Assembly: GCA_008638375.1 (NCBI GenBank)
Contig: CM018038.1
Coordinates: 28,556,753 to 28,620,752, forward strand
Direction: 5' to 3'
DNA length: 64,000 nucleotides
DNA from: Nyssa sinensis
Lineage: Eukaryota; Streptophyta; Magnoliopsida; Cornales; Nyssaceae
In this document: positions 22,932 through 34,829 of the stretch, piece after piece
How the letters are laid out: every line of letters starts with the position of its first letter
Numbering within the stretch: the stretch's first letter is position 1
The notes under the pieces: generated by a model
Told to the model about the DNA's origin: nothing
Seen by the model: the letters and a program-made list of their open reading frames with translations, nothing else
Databases searched by the model: none
Position numbers and translations under genes: made by a program

Positions 22932-23578
22932 ATGGTGCAAACTCGTAGTAGGGCCATGGAGTCTGACCGAGAGCGCATGGATCGTATGGAGGAGATCCTG
23001 AATCGGGTGGTGGAGATGATGCCCCAAATGCAGGCCCAGGCAAATGGGCCAATGCCACCGAATAATCCCCCAGCCCCAGAGGACAGACCTAGACGTGAGG
23101 AGGACCCCACTTACTTCTATAAACGGTTTCAGAATATGAAACCGCCTGCGTTCGATGGAAAAGGGGGACACTCAGCAGCCGAAGAATGGATGCTTGGAAT
23201 GGATAAGGTTTTCAAAATTATGACATGTACAGACACTCAAAAAGTGGGCTATGCCACTTATATGCTGATGGGGGCAGCACACATGTGGTGGCTTTTGCAG
23301 GAAGCCCGGGAACCTAATATGGCTTGGCCACGATTTGTGGAGATTTTCAATCAGAAGTATTTCCCTCGGGAAATTCAGAATCAAAAGGCCGCTGAGTTTA
23401 TCACCCTTCAGCAGGGAGGCATGTCTGTTGAGGAATACGAGACCAAGTTTACCGAGCTGGCCAGATTTGCCCCAAATGTTATAAATACGGAAGAAAGAAA
23501 GGTCCGCAAGTTTGAAAGCGGCCTCAGATGGGCCATTAAAGATAGGATTCGGCCTCACCGACTCAATACCTACGAAAT
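22932..23578 (+). pseudogene. gag: Ty3/gypsy gag, truncated by another repeat
   Basis: An uninterrupted frame of about 215 codons encodes the Gag matrix/capsid part. It starts MVQTRSRAMESDRERMDRME, then has KPPAFDGKGGHSAAEEWMLG, ATYMLMGAAHMWW, the YFPREIQNQKAAEFITLQQG segment and LARFAPNVI...RKFESGLRW, which are hallmark stretches of retrotransposon Gag. The frame matches Gag through RLNTYEIV; the sequence then switches to a repeat that also occurs at 52541. The zinc knuckle and all of pol are therefore missing. The frame being still open suggests that the interruption is fairly recent. Confidence 0.88.
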
Positions 23579-24153
23579 TGTGTATCTGCCACTTTTTTGA
23601 GTTTGATATACGGTAGCGATTTGTGTTCATTTGGTAGAACATAACACAAATTACTCTTCATTTGTACACATCAAGCCTTGTTCTGTAATTTCTGATTGAT
23701 TAACTCGTATTTATGTGTGCGTGCTTGATGCTATAGTTATCTTTAATATTCACAATTTCTGTTAAGACTTCTAACTTTCTATATGCAAACTTTACACAGA
23801 TTTTACTGAAAATCACAGTTCTGCAACGACCATCTCTGCAACGATCGCAGTTGGACAGCAAAGCCCGACAGTTGGTTCCCGCCAGGTCTGTTTTCCTTTT
23901 GCCTTTTCCTGATTTTCTTTCCATTTCTTTTTCTTGCCTTTTCCTTTCACTTTCCATCCGAGGTGAGACTAGGTAGGGAAAAAAAATAGCCGTTAGAATT
24001 TGGTTCTGTGAACAGTAGTGCACTGATTTGGGTTTGGATTTAAGTAAAAACTGATTTGGTATGGGTTTGAGTTTAGGGTTGGAGGGTCACTTTTGTGTAT
24101 TTTGACTCAAATTTAAATTTAGTATGGGTTTGAGTCACCACCGGAGATGCCTT
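23579..24153 (-). mobile_element. Repeat that interrupts gag, copy A (GGGCATCTCC-type end)
   Basis: This segment starts at TATCTGCCACTTTTTTGAG and ends at CACCACCGGAGATGCC. It is repeated at 52541-53112 with the same left boundary and mostly the same interior. The right end, read on the minus strand, is GGCATCTCC, a terminus common in plant DNA transposons. A related right end alone is at about 54661-54822. No transposase is present. The minus-strand frame at 23700-24023 stays open in both copies but its translation (Lys/Glu-rich, then FSKICV.FAYRKLEVLT) matches nothing I know. Confidence 0.65.
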
Positions 24154-25526
24154 TATAAAAACAACCGACTCAAGATCTAATTACAGACACGAGCAAAAAC
24201 AGTAACCCTAGTTTGGTTGGTAACAAGAAACCGATTAAAATAAAATTTCGGATGTCATGAATTGTCTAGTTTTTTGGTTATAGAGGAGGGAAAAAAACTC
24301 ACCTCAACCATGCCAAACAGTGATATTAAGCGCGGTCAAGTGGAGGCTTTGTTTTTTAAGGTTCCAAAGAACGAAAATCTTGAGATCCAATATTTCAGAC
24401 TCTTCTTTTTCCCGCATTTTTTGAGCAGCCAAACGGAGCATAAACTAAGTTCCAACATACATAAATTAGATTCTTTTACAAAAGATGTGATTATTTGAAA
24501 TTTTTAACAACATTTCAAATTTTCATAAAAAATATATATATAATGTTTCAACTTAAGTTATTAAAAAGATTCTTAATGTCAATAATTTTTAATACTTACG
24601 ATATATTTACAATAATTATGTAGAATTAATAAAACATAATTATTAAGACTTCGTATAAATAAAATATATAAGTATATATATATATATATGACTATTTTAT
24701 CTCTCTGTTATTATTATTATTATTATTATTTTTAAAAATTAATTATTAAGTAATAGAATTATTAATTATTTTTATAAAACAAATTTTGTTTTGTAAAAAT
24801 TTGTTAATTATTAAAAAATATTGACATATTCAATATTAATGGTAAGAAAGTGAACTGTATAATAATCATTTTTATTTTTCTTATTGTTTTATAAAATATT
24901 TAGGTTTTTGTCTTTAAGCCGAGAAAGATTAGAGAGAGAGATGAGAAAGAGAGAGAATGGCAGAGACGATATTATTGAGGCACAGAAAGGGTCGGTGTAT
25001 GGAAAGAAAAAGAAGGGTGTAGTTGGGTTAAGGTTGTAGTTCTCGGGTCACTATGAGTATAGTTGTATAGGAGACTCGTAATCTTCTCCATTTTTTTTCT
25101 TATTCCACACACACACAAAACACTCACCCTGAGATTTGTTGGATTACCCTTGCCTCAGTCACCCGACTCAGTCCCAGTAACCCAACTCTTTCTGTCTCTC
25201 TATGTTCTCTCTCTCTACTTTCTCTCTCTTCGTCCCCTTCCTTTAATTTCCCTCCTCTTCTACATGGTATTGCGCTTGTGCTGCAAGTATGTGCGCACGT
25301 TAAGATGCTACGCACCACTTTGTTTATGTTAGCGCCTTTTCTTTTTTCCAATTGCACGTGTGAAGCTTCCACACAGTTCTTTATGTAATGTTTTTTGGAC
25401 AACGCTCAAATTGCCCCCATTCTTTTCAGATTGGTGGATATTACCGCTGATTTTTAACTATTCCAACATCAACCCCGGATACTCTTTCACCATACGTATT
25501 AGGCCCCTTATTTGGATTTTATTGTA
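24154..25526. other. Intergenic, AT-rich
   Basis: No gene recognised. It contains a (TA)n tract near 24671-24690, (TTA)n near 24708-24730, a GA-rich stretch near 24928-24960 and a CT-rich stretch near 25190-25235. It could include distal POP1 promoter sequence. Confidence 0.45.
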
Positions 25527-25575
25527 AGGGCATCTCCAGTATTCAAAAAAAAGGAGCCCGAACCCTAATTGGTTT
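25527..25575 (+). mobile_element. Possible TIR of a DNA transposon (GGGCATCTCCAG)
   Basis: TTGTAAGGGCATCTCCAGTATTC is in inverted orientation to the GGAGATGCC end at 24145-24153. The two could be the left and right ends of related insertions, or two ends of one larger element. Only the terminus is visible. Confidence 0.35.
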
Positions 25576-25619
25576 CTAAATTCTAACTCACTATTTATAA
25601 ATCAGAATAGAGAAAAAGA

Positions 25620-25897
25620 CAAGACCACACCAGTTCAGCAGTTCCTCTCCGCATTGATATATGGTAACCATTAACGACAGCACCTGCTCTCTCACTCTCG
25701 CTTGAAGTTCAGCCCTCAGGAAAACTTTCGAATTTTGAACTATTTTTGTTCATTGGCGTGACCTACGTCCACTGCCACTGATAGTCCGATTCAATTGTAG
25801 CATCCGTTATTGTTTGAACAATTATCTGTTTTCAGTCTACCGGAGTCACTGCTGCAGTTTGTCTTGGGTTTATCTTTCTTGCAGCTATTGCTCTAAG
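25620..25897 (+). other. Probable non-coding first exon of POP1
   Basis: A CT-rich leader-like stretch ends in a strong donor, CTCTAAG|GTGAGTGC at 25898, after several internal AG sites. The next acceptor before the POP1 ATG could be TTTTGGCAG near 27871-27876. The start of transcription is not defined. This is an inference from splice signals and position. Confidence 0.4.
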
Positions 25898-26854
25898 GTG
25901 AGTGCTCTTTTCAGGTTTTGTTGGAATTGGTAAGAAGTGTTCCTATTATTATTTTTTAATTTGAATGTTAGAAACACTGTGTTCTGTGGATTATTGAAAA
26001 TACCATTATTCACCAAAAAAATGTCGTGTTTTGTAGTATTGGGACCAATAGTTTATGAAACAGAAGAAGATTTGAATTATTGACCACTTTGTGGAACATT
26101 ATTGAATTGATCATGATTTCTTGTCTAACTTTAATAAACACCGATGAATTATTGCAGTTTGTGGAACATTGTTGAAGACTTTTGTATATAGCAATACCTT
26201 GATGAATTGCCTTGGTCGTTGGATTTATATATGTTCTGTTTCTGCTTTTTTTATTTGTTCAAAACCCGTTCTTCAATCTGGAAGTTGAGACACATTGCAT
26301 CTATGCCTACTGAAACACTGGAAGAGAAGACAAATTCTGGCTTCCACTTTGGCTAAAGCTCTGTTGACAGTACTGGAGTTTTGTCAAAGTCATATAGTCT
26401 CTATTTTTCTCTTTTAATTTTTTTTATAATGTTATAATTATTTTTTTTATTTTTTATAATTAATAATTTATTTAAAAATTAAATTTAAATACATCCCGCC
26501 TAAATTGACCCATCCATCTGGTCCCCTCACCGGGTTGATGCTCGGCCTATGCTGATAACCATGGCTCCAACTCTTTTTGACTTTGATTTTGAACTTGCTG
26601 TTACAAAGGCTTGTTTTTGGTTGTATTCTCATTATCCTTGTGATTATAGTCTGAATTTTATTTTTTGAAATATCTGTTTGGTCAATTGGGTATTTGAATG
26701 GGCTATGAATTTTAATCTTAAAGAGAGTAAATACCTGTTATTATTATTATGTTGAGTAATAGAGCTGAGTTCAACCCAAAAATTATTTTCTCTGCCTTTT
26801 TTAAAAATATTTTTATCATTTTTTATTGTTAAACTAAATTTAAATCTAGGGAGA

Positions 26855-26935
26855 TAGAAGTCATGTAGCCAACCCCAAATAGTTGGGATAAGGCTTTGTT
26901 GTGTTGTGTTGAGTTGAGTTGAATTAAATTAAATT
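26855..26935 (+). mobile_element. RTE-type LINE 3' tail fragment
   Basis: TGTAGCCAACCCCAAATAGT followed by TGGGATAAGGCTTTGTTGTG and TTG/TGAGT repeats is the characteristic 3' end of plant RTE-like LINEs. Only the tail is present. It lies in the probable POP1 leader intron, and a second tail from the same kind of element is at 34985-35036. Confidence 0.65.
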
Positions 26936-27924
26936 TAAATACATTAGGTCTAATTGGTTAACTCGGTGGTTGAACATGTAGCTTATCCATCGGGTCACAT
27001 AGCTGGGTTGACACTCAGTCCAGGCCGGTTACTGTCATGATAATCATTAAGCTCCCTGGTCCTTTCATTTGTCTTAGATCCCCTGAATAAGTAATGGCCT
27101 GAATTTCTAATTTAAAAAACAGGGCTTTGACAATTGTCACTTTCAACCCAGTTTACCGCAATATAAAATAGAGTTATGTCCCAAAATTTTGCGTACCAAA
27201 TGGTGTGGCCTTATATCATTAGCAAATAATGTCAAATGCACAATCAATGATCTAATGCCAAGGTCTAGTGAATTGCGTTAAAATTTTGGAGGGGCTAGTG
27301 AATATTTTCTGGGATTTCTACGTCATATGTATAAGACTAAAGGGGTTTTCTGAACCCCTTACCCCTGCCTATTTCTGCCAGTGGCACCATGCTAGTTGCA
27401 TTCTTAATTAAAACTATTGCAACTTTACAAGTTTATTTGTGAAATATACTCTTTAAAGTCTCTGTGAATGCTGTTGTTTCTATTAAAAGACCAAGTGACC
27501 CTATTTTGGCATTTAATAGCAGAGATATTCATTATTATGCCATAGTTTATAGATGTATAGTGCTATAAGCATACAATAGATTGAGCTTGGGTTAGTTATG
27601 TCTGTTTAAGGCATCATCCCTAGCTCAACAAATCAACCTTTGTTGCAGAAGTATATTTCCAACTAAAGCCTTAATATATATTGACTTCATCCCCAGGTTG
27701 CCACTTGTTCAGGTTGCGTGTTGTTTTGAACTGCACAATCACAGGCTCACAGCCTTATTAATCATTTGTATTTATTTACTCTGATTGTTATCGCCTTTCC
27801 TTTCTTTCCATATATTGTAGTTTATATTTTAATAGCTGAAATTATACCATTTTCCCCCCTAGATTTTGGCAGTAATATTAAGGAGCAGAAGTGTGCTAAA
27901 AAATATCAAATTTTCACTTAAGAA

Positions 27925-27939
27925 ATGCTGATGTATTGA
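27925..27939 (+). other. Four-codon uORF before POP1
   Basis: ATG CTG ATG TAT TGA lies 21 nt before the POP1 start. It is present in the mRNA only if the acceptor is upstream (for example near 27876). So short a uORF would allow reinitiation. Significance is unknown. Confidence 0.3.
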
Positions 27940-28534
27940 TTGCGTCATCCTTTTCCCTTAATGGCCACCAATGGAAGCAAACAACCTCGAGTCTCAGCAG
28001 CTCCACCTCCTCACACCCTTAATGTACAGAAGTTTGCAGAATCTCGAGCTTCTGAACTTGAGACTCTTCACTCAATTGTTACAAACCGATTAAACAATGA
28101 TTTTCGTTCCCAGAGAAGCAAAAGGAAAAGAACCACCGGGTATGACAATAGAATTGCAAAAAATAGATATAGAAAGAAGAAGAAATATGGAGTGGTGGAT
28201 ATGAGCAAAGATGCTGCTTTGGGGAAAGAAAAAAAGGCTCCTCGCCACATTCGTCGAAGAATTGAACTTAGAAAGAATCCCGAGACTGGTTTTTGTATAT
28301 CGGGGGATGGGACAAAGAGGCTGAGAACACACGTGTGGCATGCAAAGCGGTTCACAATGACAAAGCTTTGGGGTTTCCACCTTCCTCTTGGGTTGCAGGG
28401 CAGGTAATGCATTGTTTCTGTTGCTAAAAATACAAAAGTAAACGGAGATTCTAAAGCTAGATCTGGATTTTTTTCAAGTTTGTGGATTCAATTCATATAG
28501 GAATTGCATGGGCAAACATTTTTAGTGAAGATCA

Positions 28535-29699
28535 ATTTTTTTTTGGTAATTTGAAATTTATTAAAGACAACTAAAACCACAAGTATATTGACAAAACAAA
28601 ACAAAACACCAAACGAACCAACCCCAATCCAACTCAGAACAGTGCAGACCGCACCAACACACTATCAACTAAACAAACAAAACCGATACCAAGCGAGGCA
28701 AGCAACAGAAAGAAAACCTATCAGCACCAAAGCAACATCAACGCAACCTACATCTCTTCAAACAAGATCAATAACAAAAGGCATCACCAATTACTGAAAA
28801 CAACACTACCACCTCACCCTAGTGGCATGCCAAACAGCAGAAAAAAACAAAGCAGCCCCAACATCCAGCCTTCCAACCGAATAGCTAACATACAATCCTT
28901 TCAGTAATTAAACATATCTTGAAGCACCACAACCATCTGCATTGCATCAATGAGATCAGCAAACCACAGTAGCAAAACTACCCAAAACAACAGTAGCCAT
29001 CACTACAGCCAGCCAAAGCAGCAAACCACTCACAAAGGCATATGGCCAAAAGGACAACAAATCACCCCCAAATCATACAAAGCTCAGGAGCTGTCTTCAA
29101 AATATCAAAATAAAAAACTGCATCAAGATCATCTAATCCAAGCATAAGTAGGACAATCCACCTGTACTGCAACATTGAAACCACCACAGCCCATGGCTGC
29201 ATTACTACTTGAAAACCAAAACAAGCAAAGCCAAGCATCCTAAAACATGACAGCAGCAATATCCTGGCTTGCTGTTAGGAAAACCATCAACCAGATCAGA
29301 TTGAAGTCACCGGAAACTTGTCAAAGGAAAATCCTGTTAGGAAAACCAAACTGCAGGCTTAATTCCCAATTTTTAAAGGAACTCCGAACACCCCTTGAAC
29401 ACAAACTGTAGAGTACACTGTAGAAATGATTGTCCTAATTACCATATCCTTAGTGGAGGACTTTCCTTGCATAACCACACCATTCATAGCCTGCCAAATA
29501 TAGTAGACAGCTGCAGAAAACAGTCTCAGAAGAGTATGCTGAAATGAATTTTCTGCAGCATTAAGCTCCATCCAGGCTAACTCCATAGACCAAGTCATAA
29601 CTGATCTATTAACAGAACGGAGCTGCAAAAACTGAGACCATATCTTATTAGCAAAGGGACAAAGGAAGAATAAATGCTCTATATCATCCTCCCCTTGAT
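28535..29699 (-). mobile_element. 5'-truncated L1-like LINE in POP1 intron 1, antisense
   Basis: The insertion is bounded by a 7-bp target-site duplication AAGATCA (28528-28534 and 29700-29706). On the minus strand it ends in AATAAATTTCAAATTACC plus an A-run (T-run at 28536-28544), the poly-A tail of a LINE. At its other end the minus strand encodes GEDDIEHLFFLCPFANKIWS, the zinc-binding zf-RVT region at the C-terminus of plant L1-type reverse transcriptase proteins, continuing into an open frame at 29359-29628 (VYYIWQAMNGVVMQGKS). All upstream domains are absent, as expected for incomplete reverse transcription. Confidence 0.88.
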
Positions 29700-29908
29700 A
29701 AGATCAGTTACTAAGTTATATTTCAATTTTTATATGTTTTCTTCTCCATATGAGTGAGAATTAATGCATACAACTTTTATTGATTGACAATTCATGCATT
29801 ATATGATGCAGAGGAAAAGGTTCTAGGGCTCTCTTGAAGTGGTTAAAACACGGAGTGCTGGTACATGATGCAAGCTACTGGAGTGCTGTTCAATTGGAGG
29901 GTCCAGAG

Positions 29909-30116
29909 GCAGGCATTTCATTGCTTTGTAACTTGCAAGCATTTTGATTGTAATAACATCTTTTGATTTTTTTATTTATTATTCTTTTGGGGGATGTTCC
30001 GCACGGATTTTTCAATTTGTGCTTAAGGGGCCCAAAAGAATTGCTTTCATGCTTCTCTGTCTCTTCCACGATAAAATTGATAACCCTGCTTGGTTTGTTA
30101 TGTTATATGCTTACAG
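29909..30116 (+). other. GC-AG intron in POP1
   Basis: The only junction that joins LEGPE (exon 2) in frame to DLLLSTL (exon 3) uses donor GAG|GCAGGC at 29909 and acceptor GCTTACAG at 30116. The nearby GT dinucleotides give a frameshift or a stop. GC-AG introns are about 1% of plant introns, and this donor is further from consensus (GCAAGT) than most. Confidence 0.65.
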
Positions 30117-33100
30117 GATTTGCTATTGTCGACTCTAAGTATGGTACTTGTGCCTTCTCCATCAGATTCTAAAGATATTTTACAGAATGTACTTTCTGGT
30201 ACTATCTATCGAAGTGCAATGGTGGGTGACCCGTTTATATGCTTTCCAGTGCAACATCCTTGTTTTTCCATTTTGGACAAGTATATGCTCTCCTATGCAA
30301 CAAGGATAGCAGAACAATCTGGATATCTAATTTTCTTGTTTTTTGCAGCTTCATCATGTTGGAGCACCCTTTTCTCGTACCATTGCTCCAGTGACCTATA
30401 TGTGGCAACCTTCTTGTCGACAGTCCGTAGGCGTTGATGCAGAGGGCCATAATAATGACGAATGCGATGAGCCACAGAGAGTTGACAGTTGTTCTTCCTT
30501 CCGCAAGATGTGGGTATGGATTCATGCCGCTGGCTTTATAGAAGGATATGATGCTCTGAAATTTGCTTGTCAAAAACAGGTAAGGCTTAGTTATCATAAT
30601 CTTTTTTTTTTTCTTTTTGATACTTCAAAATGTGGTTAATAATTCTGGGCATTTAACTTGTTTGTGACTTGTTTTCATTGTTGAAAATATACTAGTATTC
30701 AAGAAAAATACATTTTTGTCAAATGTGATTAACCCCTGTTGTTGGACCGCACATATGATACTCAAGTAATGTACTTTCTTGGCACAATGTGTTGATAACT
30801 GTGTCAGTTCTTATTTTTCAGATGCATGAGACTGGCATCTCAATTAGTTGTATTTCACTTGAGGGTCAACTTGCAAAATTGGAAGTGATGGGATCAGGGG
30901 CATTTCATCTTCTGCAAAAGATATTGCATCCTGTTACCTGGTGAGATATTTTAAGGTAGAGCCTAGTTCATATGAATTAAATTAGTTAGTTAAAGATGGC
31001 TAACTAGTGTCATTTGTCTATGCAGTACTTCAGAGAATTTTTGGCAATTAAAGAAATGTTCCACTACAAAGGCTGACAGTGAAACTCAATTTGAGAAATC
31101 TTCTATCCTCAAGAGTGAAGATCATATTTCTTCTTCTTCAATTATTTCTCTTACAGTCGATGATCCTCGTGCTTTGCCTGAAAGAAGGATTGCAGTTTTT
31201 CCAAAAGCAACGACTAGTATGCTGGGTCATGTACGAGAAGACGAAGTTGAAGAACACCCCACCTTAGGGATTCCAAACAGGAATACAGAGATACTCTCAT
31301 CATTATGGTCAGAACCTGAAGAAAGAAGTGATCTATCTCCACATATCAATTTGTGGGATGCCAGTAAATGGTTGGCTCCTCCAGTTGAAGAAAGTGTTCT
31401 TTGCGAGGAAAGACATCATCAACGACTTGATTTTTTCTGCCTCGGTGATTCAAATTTAGGGGCACTAAATGCTTCAACCAAGGGGCGGTGTTCTAGGCTG
31501 TGCCCTATTATACTTTTGAAAAATGATAACCAGAAGGGCTCAATTATGAGGTAGTAATATTCTGTTCTTAACCTATCCAAGAAAACAAAAACTATGTTTA
31601 GTAATATGTATTTTTTGTGAGTTTGATGTTTTGTGACCTCTCACGGGTTCAAATTGCGAAAACAGCTTCTGTGCTTGCAAGAGTAACGTTGCTGTACATT
31701 TAATCCTTCTTAGACCCTGCAGTGGCAGGAGCCTCTTGCAGTAGGACTGCATTTAAGATTTTGTTATTTGTTATAATTGGGACTCAGAGAAAAGAGCCTG
31801 AATATTTATTGCAGCTCTGAATTTTAAACCATCCATGCAATTGACTGTCACACAAATTTTTTAGAGAGAACAATTTGATATACTGTTTAAAACTACAACC
31901 TAATAGATTTGACAGACATTTTCTTTTTTATTTCTGTGCTTACTTTGGTGTATACCATTGCGAATTTCTGGCATTCATGCTCTATATAATGCTAGAAATC
32001 CTATAAATACCTGATAGCACTGCTCCTTTAAGTTTTCAGATGGTCTGTCATACTACCGTTGAGTTGGGTCAAAGTCTTTTGGGTCCTTCTCGTCTCCAAT
32101 GGTGCTCATGCCATAGGTTTGAGAGAGAGGCACTGGATTGCATGTGAAGTATGTACTTGCACCTTACTTTGTGGGCTTTGAGTATAAGCTTCTTGAATTT
32201 CACAGTTGTAATTTCTTACATTTGCAGGTTGGGTTGCCATATTTTCCTTCAGATTTTCCTGATTCCAATGCATACTCTTGCTTTATGGCTACTGAAGCAG
32301 CGTCCGTTGATCAAAAAGCAAAACTTCGTCCTCCTGCCATGAGAACTTTTAGAATCCCCATTCCACCTCCATGGGATAGTGTTCGGTTTGCTTTGGACAA
32401 AAAACTACCTGGAGTTGGGGATGCTCAAACTTGTTCTAAAGAACTATGTGCTAAAGATATGGATTGTGGAAATTGTGATACAGAGGAGGCAGTTGTTCCT
32501 CATGGCATGTCATTTGAGGGATTCGTAGCAAGGGCATCCTGTATGCTGACTGAATTCTTGACTAACATCAACGGTGATAATTTGCTTTTATTCCCTAATA
32601 TGCCTGATAGAAAGAAATGTATTTCTAAATTCATGAAGGATGAAGGAAAGCTTAGCTGGGGTCCTGAATGGGGCCATATCCCTAATAAATTATGACCGAA
32701 AATTATGTTTCCTTAGAGTTTTTCTCCATGCTTACAAAGGTGGTGTTTTTGAAGAGGGAGCAGTGGTTTGTGCACCGCATTTCAATGATATAATGTTGTG
32801 GTTATCCAGGTACTTATTTCTCCAAACTTATTCTCCTGATTATTCTCTTGTTTCGTCAATTGATAAGAAAGATGTGACTCTTCGTGATTTTTTGAAATCT
32901 TGTTGCCACTAGAAAATGATTTTTTCAATTAGCATATTTGAGGAGAAAAGAGGTCATTGTTTGATGCAATGATAAAATGCTAAAAAATAATGCCAAAAGT
33001 TAGGTCTGTTTTCTGTCTAGCCCTTCCAGCACATGCATGGCAAGCAGGAAACACTACTGGGAAGTTATCATATACGCGTGTGTGTTTATATCTTCTACTG

Positions 33101-33126
33101 AAATTAATATTTACCAGGTCACAACT

Positions 33127-33149
33127 TATATATATATATATATATATAT
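33127..33149. repeat. (AT)n microsatellite in POP1 intron 8
   Basis: About eleven TA units. It is flanked by a short tract with no other feature. Confidence 0.9.
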
Positions 33150-34829
33150 CCGATAGGTTTTTACCTGAATTAGTAATAATAGACCACGACCATCTGTAAA
33201 AGCCCATATCTGCAATTTGTGAGTTTTATGGGTTTTTCTCAAAAGAAGTCTTATAATTGTTTTTTAAAATTATTAAAATTTCATGGACTTCTGATAGTTC
33301 CACCCCCCACCCCCTTTTTTTTAAAGTTTTGGAGGACCCCAAACAGATAAATCTTTCCTGTGTCCAGTAATATTATAATAATAAAACTATCAACTGGTCT
33401 TGTACCGATCAAAAGAAAAATTATCACGTGATCTTATTATTATTATTTTTAGAAAAAAGAAGCTAAAGTTGCTATATGTGCCTCAGCTAAACAGTCCAGC
33501 TTGTGAGTGATGCAGATCAGACAGCAATGACAGAGAACTTCAGGTACCAGAGTCTTCGCTGAGATCATACTTTGTACAGCAACCATCTGGTAAATGGGAA
33601 CTCCAGATACCTGATGCCACTGTAGACATGGCATCTGATAGGTGGCCAATTGGTTTTGTCACAACTGGTTTCGTTCGAGGAAGGTTAGTACTCAAGTCTC
33701 TACTACATAAGAAAGGATTCATATCCTTGGCATTGTGATTTCTCTTGGATCTTACAAAGCAGTTGCAAGGATGTGCCAATGAAGAAGAGGATAAATCATG
33801 TTGACTGCTAACGTTTGTTTTCTCTCCAATTTACAATTATTCTTTGTATTTTAATTGATTTGGTATCAATCGATGTGCAGCAAGAAGCCAGTGGCGGGAG
33901 CTATATGCGAGGCAGTGTTACTTGCTCACCTTAGAGAAGAACAGTGGAATGGCAATGCCTGTAAATCAGAGGAGGAAGGAGATATATGTCCTCGTTAGGA
34001 ATTTGAGATCTACAGCATATAGACTTGCTCTTGCCACAATTATCCTGGAACAACAGGAAGAAGATGTGGAGTACATGTGATCGGCAGCTTTTTGCCCTTT
34101 TTATGGATGGCACAAAAATGTGTTAGAAGAAATTTTGGCAACTGATGTGTATATATGCATGCGGCTCGGGAAGAGGGAAAAGAGTATTGCAAAAACACTC
34201 GGCTTTTTGTCCTGAAAAATTAATCTTTTCCTGAGTATATGATAAAAAAAAAGGTGCATTTAACTTAGGGAACCCTGCTGGGATACTCTGCAATGCAAGA
34301 AGTTATTTGGTGTTATTATTTCACATCATTATTTGTTTTGGAGTAATGATTTATCGTAAAGTTTAATACTTTTTTCAAATCATGGGAAGTGTGACTGTTA
34401 TTTTTTCATAAAATTTATAATAATGGATGAAGTTTGTGAAGCCTCGTGGTTGTTCAAAATTCTGATATTCTTTATTTGCATTTTAGGTTTTACCGTTTCA
34501 ATATGAATTGTGATTTGTTTCTATATTATCTTACGGTTTTGATCATTTGATCCTTTCAAGGGGATATTAACAGGAGGCGAAGTGGGATTCGGAGAAGCCT
34601 GGATATGATGGACTAATTGAAGTCGCAAACCGGCTTATGATTGGCAGAAGCAATTCTGAAACTTCAAAAGCAGCGGTATTTCAGTCTTACTGCTATAGTG
34701 ATTAAAAGTAAATTTGATTCTTCCCCTATAGAAGTTAGAGATAAATTTCAAATTTTAAAATTTAAAGTGGAACAGATGTATGAAAATATCTCAGAGCCAA
34801 TTGAATATAGTACTGTCCAACCCTAGCTG

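Larger units (their letters stand above)
27961..34080 (+). pseudogene. POP1: POP1, RNase P/MRP subunit; ten exons, two apparent frameshifts
   Basis: POP1 is the large scaffold protein of nuclear RNase P and RNase MRP (tRNA 5' and pre-rRNA processing). Coding exons: 27961-28403, 29812-29908, 30117-30221, 30349-30579, 30822-30940, 31026-31550, 32040-32148, 32228-32809, 33516-33683, 33881-34080. Exon 1 encodes the basic N-terminal POP1 domain (LNVQKFAESRASELE, RHIRRR, RTHVWHAKRF, KLWGFHLPLGLQGR), continued by ALLKWLKHGVLVHDASYW. Exons 7-8 encode the POPLD region (WSVILPLSWVKVFW, GAHAIGLRERHWIACE, VGLPYFPSDFPDSNAYS) and exons 9-10 the C-terminus (RWPIGFVTTGFVRG, LREEQW, YRLALATIILEQQEEDVEYM). Phases agree at every junction. 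Exon 8 shifts +1 between 32640 and 32690 and exon 10 shifts +1 at 33951-33952. Without those two bases the length would be 858 codons, near the family size. It is either a very young pseudogene or a gene with two consensus errors. Confidence 0.9.

Noticed and set aside
22896..23642. Minus-strand frames opposite gag
   Set aside because: They are shadows of the gag reading frame.
28588..29147. Plus-strand frames rich in Gln, Asn, Lys and Thr in POP1 intron 1
   Set aside because: They are the antisense of the inserted LINE.
32990..33207. Frames on both strands with a run of alternating Ile/Tyr
   Set aside because: They are produced by an (AT)n microsatellite in POP1 intron 8.
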